Assembly: GCA_963920665.1 (NCBI GenBank)
Contig: OY987269.1
Coordinates: forward strand, 7,256,501 to 7,320,500
Direction: 5' to 3'
From: Straminergon stramineum
Taxonomy: Eukaryota; Streptophyta; Bryopsida; Hypnales; Calliergonaceae
DNA: 64,000 bases
Of the stretch, positions 57,940 through 64,000 are shown piece by piece; positions within the stretch are counted from its first letter, which is position 1, and each line of letters starts with the position of its first letter. The notes beneath the pieces were generated by a model that was given only the letters and a program-made list of their open reading frames with translations, was not told where the DNA came from and did no database searches. The position numbers and the translations under genes were made by a program.

Positions 57940-60900
57940 ATGATACTTCTTCACTGTTTCTTCATTAATTTAAAATAATTTAAAATATTCACAATAGATA
58001 TTACAAATTTGTTACTTATAGGAGACATTTGATTTTACTTTAGAGAATCAAAATAGCATTTCATATTCAACTACAAAATGGAGTATATACTATATAGAGT
58101 GAAAGATTTTGAAGCTTGACAACAAGGTTACTGGTTGTGTCCTAATAGGATTTAGCCTTTAATTGGCTTTGACACTCTTATAGACTAGGATTTTATTTCA
58201 AATTTTCAATGCAATGTCAATTGAAATTTTAAACGAAGCAACAAAGCTATTTACATTAATAAAACATATAGATTATGGATGAAATTTCAATTATTCATTC
58301 AAATATATTTTTTCATCCAAATGCCATGATATCATCATATTGGGAAGGGAGAAATGAATTTTGGTGAATTAACCATTCAAAAATGAAGATTTTTCAAAAA
58401 AATATTTTAAAATTTCCCTCCAAAATTGCTACAATGTGAAAATTGCCACAAATCCCTTTTAACATGACAAGGGAAAACATCCCCCCCCCTCCTTGTTGTT
58501 GTCTTTCTTGTCTACTCCCAAGGAAAATGCTAAATGTTATATTTAATCACCAATGGGAAATAAATAATATGAGTCTACATTTGGAATCAAAGACTTCCAA
58601 TTGGCTACAAAAGTTCAACAAATACAAAATTTACCAACCACAAATTATAGAACATTCCTTTATATTTATTTTGAAAGAACCTAGCCTATTGAATTAGGTT
58701 TTGGGGGGCCAATTAATCCATACTGCTTAGAACTATCAAGAGTTAGTATTGCTACTAGCGTTCTATACAACGGGGATAACATTTTCCTTTTGAGTAGGGA
58801 TTACTATCAAAATTTGCCCTCCTATTTAGGAATGATTGATTTTTAATTTTGAAATTAATCTTTACTAATACTAGGTTCTTGATTGTGATTATGAATTCAA
58901 AAATTTTAAATTTTTGTTACTTGTGATAAATAATGAGTTCCTACATTTCCTCCATATTTTAATTTGGAACAATCTCCCCCCCCCCCCTTCAAGGATCACT
59001 CATAGCACTACAATGTTTTGGAATGATCAATTCTCCCTAGCTATTTACAAGGTTGCTAAAGTATCAAATATGAATAATTTATGACACCTAAGATCATCCA
59101 AATTAGAGTTTGAGCATGATACTCATTATTATTTAGGGGGAATCAAAGCATGGGAAATGAAAACTAAGTTCTTCTTGCTTCCATAAAGAAGCAAGCATGT
59201 CACTAACTTTCCTTACTTAAGTTATAAAGATTCTTGAAATTCTAACTTTGAAAGTGCTAAAAATACACATGTATTCAAAATTGAACTTACAATTTCATGA
59301 ATGGAGATTGTATATATGTTTTTGGTAAAAATCTATAGGGCCCGATGTAACCTTCAAAGGTCGAGATGAATCACCTATTGTAAGTACTTTGCCAAAAATG
59401 ACATAAAATTTGGACCAATAGACCAAAATGAATGAGAGAAATTCTCCACACGCTCCATGCTCCAAGCTTAAATGCTATTTCACACCTTGAACCCACAACA
59501 ATGAAACAAAAAAAACTAACTTAAACCTAATCCTAGCCAACTTTTGTTGAGTACTTCTACTAGTTGCTAGTAGATTTCATCCAAAGCTTTACAACTCTAC
59601 ATATAAACAAGGGACGAGGGTCGATACCCCACCCCTAAAAAAATCTATTTTTAAATAAAAGAAAAATATATATTATTTCTATTAATGACTTATTGTAAAT
59701 ATTATTTGAAACTTTCATATTTATGCTCCCACTTTTGCATTCAAATGATGCTTTTGTAGATAAAAAAATATCTAATATATAAGCCAAAGGCTTAAGATGC
59801 ACCATATAGTTTTACTAACCTAGTTTTCACATTTTTGCCAATGCTCTTCTTGAAGTAGTATATTCTAATTTTCAACTTATCAAAAGCATTGTACACATGT
59901 ATAGGACTATAGGTAGCTTATTGGACAACTCAAAGGAGAATTTTAGATAAATTAAGAGAGCATATATATGCTCTCTTGTCAAATCCAAATGACATGGCTT
60001 CAAGAACAAATTGTAGCTAGATAAACCTAGAAAATTTTATATCTTGAATTTTTTTATCTTTTATTTATTTTTGCCTTATATCTTATTATTCTATAATTAA
60101 TTTTTTACTTCTAAATTTTTTTCATTTTTTTCCTCCTTATTTTATTTTTTATTTTTTATTTTTTTTTACTCTATCATGAAATGTCAATATAAAAGACAAA
60201 ATTGCTTTGCAATTTTATTCTAGTGAATCTATCAAATGATGAACATCTAACATAGTTTATTAAAGGATGAAACTCATAATTTCTTTATCATTCATATTAG
60301 ACTCATCTAAAGTTTGATGTTCATTGTTGGATTAGTATTTGTTGAACAATAGTAAGTGTAGATGGCTTGCATCAATTGACATACTTAATTACTCTATATC
60401 TATTATTTGTTATATGTTTTTGTTTTCAATTAAATAGTTGGTTGTAACACTTAGACATTTTCTAATTCCATTGAACTTGAAATTACACTTAACCAAGTGA
60501 AATGTTAAGAAATGTATAACACCTCATAAATGATTTAGAGCTCGCAAAAGCCCAATGACCTAGTAGCTACGTGTAAGCTACCATGAAGAAGTTTACGGAA
60601 CAATTTTTATTTGAATCTCTAGCATTTGGCATAGTGGTGGCCAAAGATTCAAAATCATATTGAGCGAGCCTTTTATGTGAAATATTTGTGTCATGAAAGC
60701 AAACAAGCAATTTTGATAAAGCAACTTGTTGTGCTACAAGACCATCAGAATAATGGTGTAGCAAACGATTTAATTTAAAAACTTTAGACTAGAAGCAATT
60801 TGTAGGCTTGTGGTTTGGTTTCGTGTCACCCCTCTACAATGATGGCATTCAAGGTAGACACATTGAAAAAGTGAAGCAACAACTTGAGTGCACAAGATGT

Positions 60901-62360
60901 TGGAGAATTCATTGGGCATATTTGTGTCATGTATGTACCAAATTGTGCGATTGAATTTACTCCTACAAAATTTGTTATTCAAATGCATTTTTATATATAG
61001 ATCATAGTATGGTTGATAAGATGTGTACAAGTTTGCTAGATTGGCAACTTGGAAGCTTAAATGAAGGAGAATAATACTTTGCATTTACATTCAAAGAAAG
61101 ATTGTTATATAATAGAATGGATATCTAATGTTATGAGAATTGTTTGTACTAATTTACAATGCAATTTGAAAGATGTTAATCAGTTTGTTTGGTGAAGTTA
61201 TATATACCACAACTTCATTTCTCTAGTCTATAGTAATCTTGAAAATCATTTGGCTTCAACATCCTTCCACAATTAAAATAGATTCCCAATTAGATAAATA
61301 TTTCCATGGTGGTCCCTTCAATCACTACATGTATTTAGATTGTTTAGATTCACAATTTTTTGTTGTGATAGAATGACAAATTAGATATTTTTTCAAACAT
61401 ATTCTCGTCTACTCATTTTTCAGTAAAAACATCACACATTATAGGTGGTCAAAGCAAAAACATATAACTTTCCATTGTTGTTCCTATGGGGGACTTTTGA
61501 AATAATGATGGAATCCTTTGCCATGTGTCTAAACGACATTGTGGTGCTCCTTAAAGTTACAAAGTTGTGACTTTTCAAACCAATTCCAACCCTTTCAACA
61601 CACCTTTATAACTACATTAGAATGCAAGAAGGCACTAGTGGGGCCCCAACAATTGGCTTGCGGACTATTTGGGGTACACATACTTGAAAAGTAAATCACC
61701 TTACATGGCCTTATAGTGACTTTTTCACAAGAGTTCACCTTTCTATTGGGTTACTACATATGATTTGGAAAAGGTGGCTAGACAAGCCCCAAAGTTGTCT
61801 TCTCAAGGATGTGTTGTGAGCATTTTATAGGATTTTCTCGATGTGCAAGGGATTGTGTGCCCCACAACACCTTTATTTAGCTATCAAAAACAACGTCAAA
61901 TTGTCAAATCTATTATTTTCATAAATCCAAAATTTCAACTAAAATCTTGTCTTCTCATTGCCAACATTTTAAATCCATTTTGAGTAAGGTAAGAGCACCC
62001 AATGGTGTCAAACTCTACAAAGCATAATCATTTCAAGTTGTAAATGTAAGTATATAGTAGAGAGCTCATTTTTTTGACCTAAAATGATAAGATGTCTACA
62101 ATATAGCTATATTTATGTTCTAGAATGAATTCCTGACCTAGAAAGGGATTCCATTGGGTACATGAATGGCATTGGGTGCTCTTACCTTATCTTTAGCATC
62201 CAATTCACAGACTCAAATTCATTACCTTTCATCAAATTTGAAGTAAGTTACAAAATAATATCAGTGATTGCCATCCTCACTTTCTATCTTCCAAAAATTT
62301 ATAGGAAAAGTCAAGTGTCCACGTTAGTTTCCTCCAAAAAAACAAAAGTCAAGTCATTCT
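57940..62360. other. AT-rich spacer, nothing recognised
   Basis: About 4.4 kb with only short chance frames. Poly-C runs occur near 58482-58490 and 58977-58987. No gene or clear element border was found. Confidence 0.45.
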
Positions 62361-62371
62361 TACTATCTTAA

Positions 62372-62936
62372 CCCCCAAAGGACCAAATGTCCGTTTAGCG
62401 TACGCAAGAAATCTCGGGTAGGCTCCTACAAAGTCATTTTCAGTTGGATGTTCATGAAATTTAATCATAATGTGTAACTATGTATCTCCTTCCTGAAAAT
62501 CTAATTTTTTTTCCGATCAGGTGCTCGGATCGAAAGTTATGCTGCCCTGAACTTTGTGGGCAGCATAGGCAAAACTCTTCCTATGATTTTGAAATTTGGC
62601 GGGTGCGTAGCTTACATGATACAAGATGCAAATGTCAAAAAAATACCCCTATCCAGTGTAAGAATCTCATTCTAGGAGTTAAAGTTTGCAGGCCATGTTG
62701 GACAAGGTTGGAAAAAAACTTTTTCACCTAACTTTGAACGTTATAATCTTTCAATCCGTGAGGTCAAAGTTTCTAAATTTTTTTCCACATGTTCCCAAGG
62801 AAGTCTAGTTCAAATTTGTACGGTTGAATTTTGATAAAAAAAAACTTTTTTTTTCCATTTTTTTCTTGCTGCCCTAAAAAGTGACAGATTTTGACAATTT
62901 CTGCCCAAAATGTACCTCGGTCCTTTCCTTTAGGGG
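62372..62936. mobile_element. TTAA-type TIR element (565 bp)
   Basis: It begins CCCCCAAAGGACC after TTAA (62368-62371) and ends GGTCCTTTCCTTTAGGGG before TTCA (62937-62940), so the right flank has one change from TTAA. The GCTGCC-rich interior near 62540-62570 and 62870 recalls a GCTGCCTGGGCTGCCC block in the element at 25653-26602. No coding frame. Confidence 0.6.
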
Positions 62937-63189
62937 TTCAGTAATTTATTCATTGTGTGTTTGCCGATCCAGCCACTCATCTGGCATCCCCTTTGAAATA
63001 AAACTGATGTAGTGTCACCAACGGACAAATAAAAATCAAGCCATCTTTTATGGAAAATCCAACTGGATATTTTCGGATAACTGAATAAGAGTCCATTAAT
63101 ATATTCAACCTGCCTGGGCTTTTCAGGGTCATTTCATGCAGGGCTAACTTAGATCTTCAGGACTCAAGTTCTCCATATTTTTTTTTTAT

Positions 63190-63770
63190 CTTTAGTAAAC
63201 TTGCCAATCACCACACAGACAAAATTGAAATCCTTCTCCACATAAATATAGAGACTTGGATGTTTTGAAATTTGGCATAATCATTAAATGTCACGTTAAG
63301 ATTCACCTTCAAAAAATGAAAAAAGATTTCTTCCTACAAATTTTATTGCAATTTAAAGGCAATGAAGCTAAAATTTAGTTTAAAATTCCTTGCAACCCTT
63401 CACTGCCCAATGTGCGGTTATTTTTCTTAAATCGGAGTTTATTCTAGAAAATGGACCTTTTTTTAAAAAACTGGAGTTCATTCTAGAAAATGGATCAAAA
63501 CAAATGGTGGATGAAGCCGAGGGCAAGGCCTAGAGAAAAAACAAGACCATGAGTCGCTATAGATCACAAATCAGACCTAATTTACATGAATGCCCCACAA
63601 GTGGGCTTCTTCAAGTTCAAGGTGACGACAAAGTGCGGTCATTAGGCAGTGATACAAAATTTTGTTCCCTTAATAATTTAATTGGTAGTTGCATCGTGCA
63701 ATTAGTGTATGGTAAATGGCAACATTTGTTGTGTGTTTTTTGGATGTGTGCAATAAATGGCAAGTTTACT
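63190..63770 (-). repeat. Dispersed repeat, inverted copy of 25243-25640
   Basis: In reverse complement it carries the same ordered blocks as the copy at 25243-25640, including GGATGTGTGCAATAAATGG, CTTGCAACCCTTCAC and CCTTCTCCACATAAATATAG. Insertions make it longer than the other copy. Confidence 0.6.
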
Positions 63771-63842
63771 CTAAGAGAAATCACTATAGTATTATTGAAG
63801 AAATAACTAGCTACTTCTGCAAATTGGGGGAAAAAATCACTA

Positions 63843-64000
63843 AGGCATACGACCCATTTCCAACCACTTAAGCAATTACACATATATGGAGTTTAGGTTT
63901 CTTGTTTGGAGAAATTTTCCCGTGTACAGATATAGAGTTTGGAAGGATTCTATAATTTTCCAAAATTTTATTTCTCAAAACATAATTATTGTGAACTTTT
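63843..64000 (+). mobile_element. TA-flanked TIR element, copy C, cut by the window end
   Basis: It starts AGGCATACGACCCATTTCC after TA (63841-63842) and continues through CAACCACTTAAGCAATTACA to the last base. It is collinear with copy B and with the reverse of copy A, and shows the uninterrupted sequence at the point where copy A carries the CACTA-type MITE. Confidence 0.75.

Overview
The window reads as nuclear DNA of a land plant. It holds three intron-bearing genes and one apparently intronless gene. All four encode plant-type proteins: a GT14/BC10-like glycosyltransferase, a five-membrane-span plant membrane protein, an organelle-type 5'-3' exonuclease and a GT47 IRX10-type xylan xylosyltransferase. 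The coding exons are GC-richer and sit in long AT-rich spacers packed with decayed transposons. About one gene per 14 kb with short introns (about 170-1150 bp) would fit a moss or another seedless plant, but the species cannot be fixed from sequence alone.

Layout. 1-5.6 kb: gene-free repeats, including a CACTA-type miniature element nested in an older TA-flanked element. 5.6-9.25 kb, plus strand: a GC-rich leader with a 139-bp tandem duplication, then a three-exon GT14-like gene. 11.2-17.9 kb, minus strand: a 12-exon membrane-protein gene whose second intron is made of degenerate tandem repeats carrying copies of the exon 3 acceptor. 18.6-44.6 kb: mostly repeat desert, with a SINE-like insertion, an initiator-tRNA-like relic, a 1286-bp solo LTR, several TIR elements and one unresolved minus-strand gene-like patch at about 22.9-24.0 kb. 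44.67-46.15 kb, minus: the exonuclease in one reading frame. 49-51 kb: a cluster of TTAA-flanked elements. 51.58-55.33 kb, plus: a five-exon IRX10-like gene. 55.3-64 kb: tandem repeats, MITEs and other repeats.

Two of the genes (GT14-like and GT47/IRX10-like) encode Golgi-type glycosyltransferases. Plant genes are not in operons, so I infer no functional link from proximity.

The most interesting material is the mobile DNA. (1) A family of elements starts TTAA-CCCCTAAA and ends TTTAGGGG-TTAA, pointing to a TTAA-target transposase, possibly piggyBac-like. (2) A TA-flanked family of about 386 bp has four complete copies and a fifth cut by the window end; one copy carries the CACTA-type MITE, and another supplies the matching empty site. 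(3) A 187-bp tRNA-type SINE candidate has about 13-bp target duplications, and empty sites for it exist in the same window. (4) A solo LTR has a perfect 5-bp target duplication. All intron boundaries, residue positions and element ends were worked out by eye; no database search was run.
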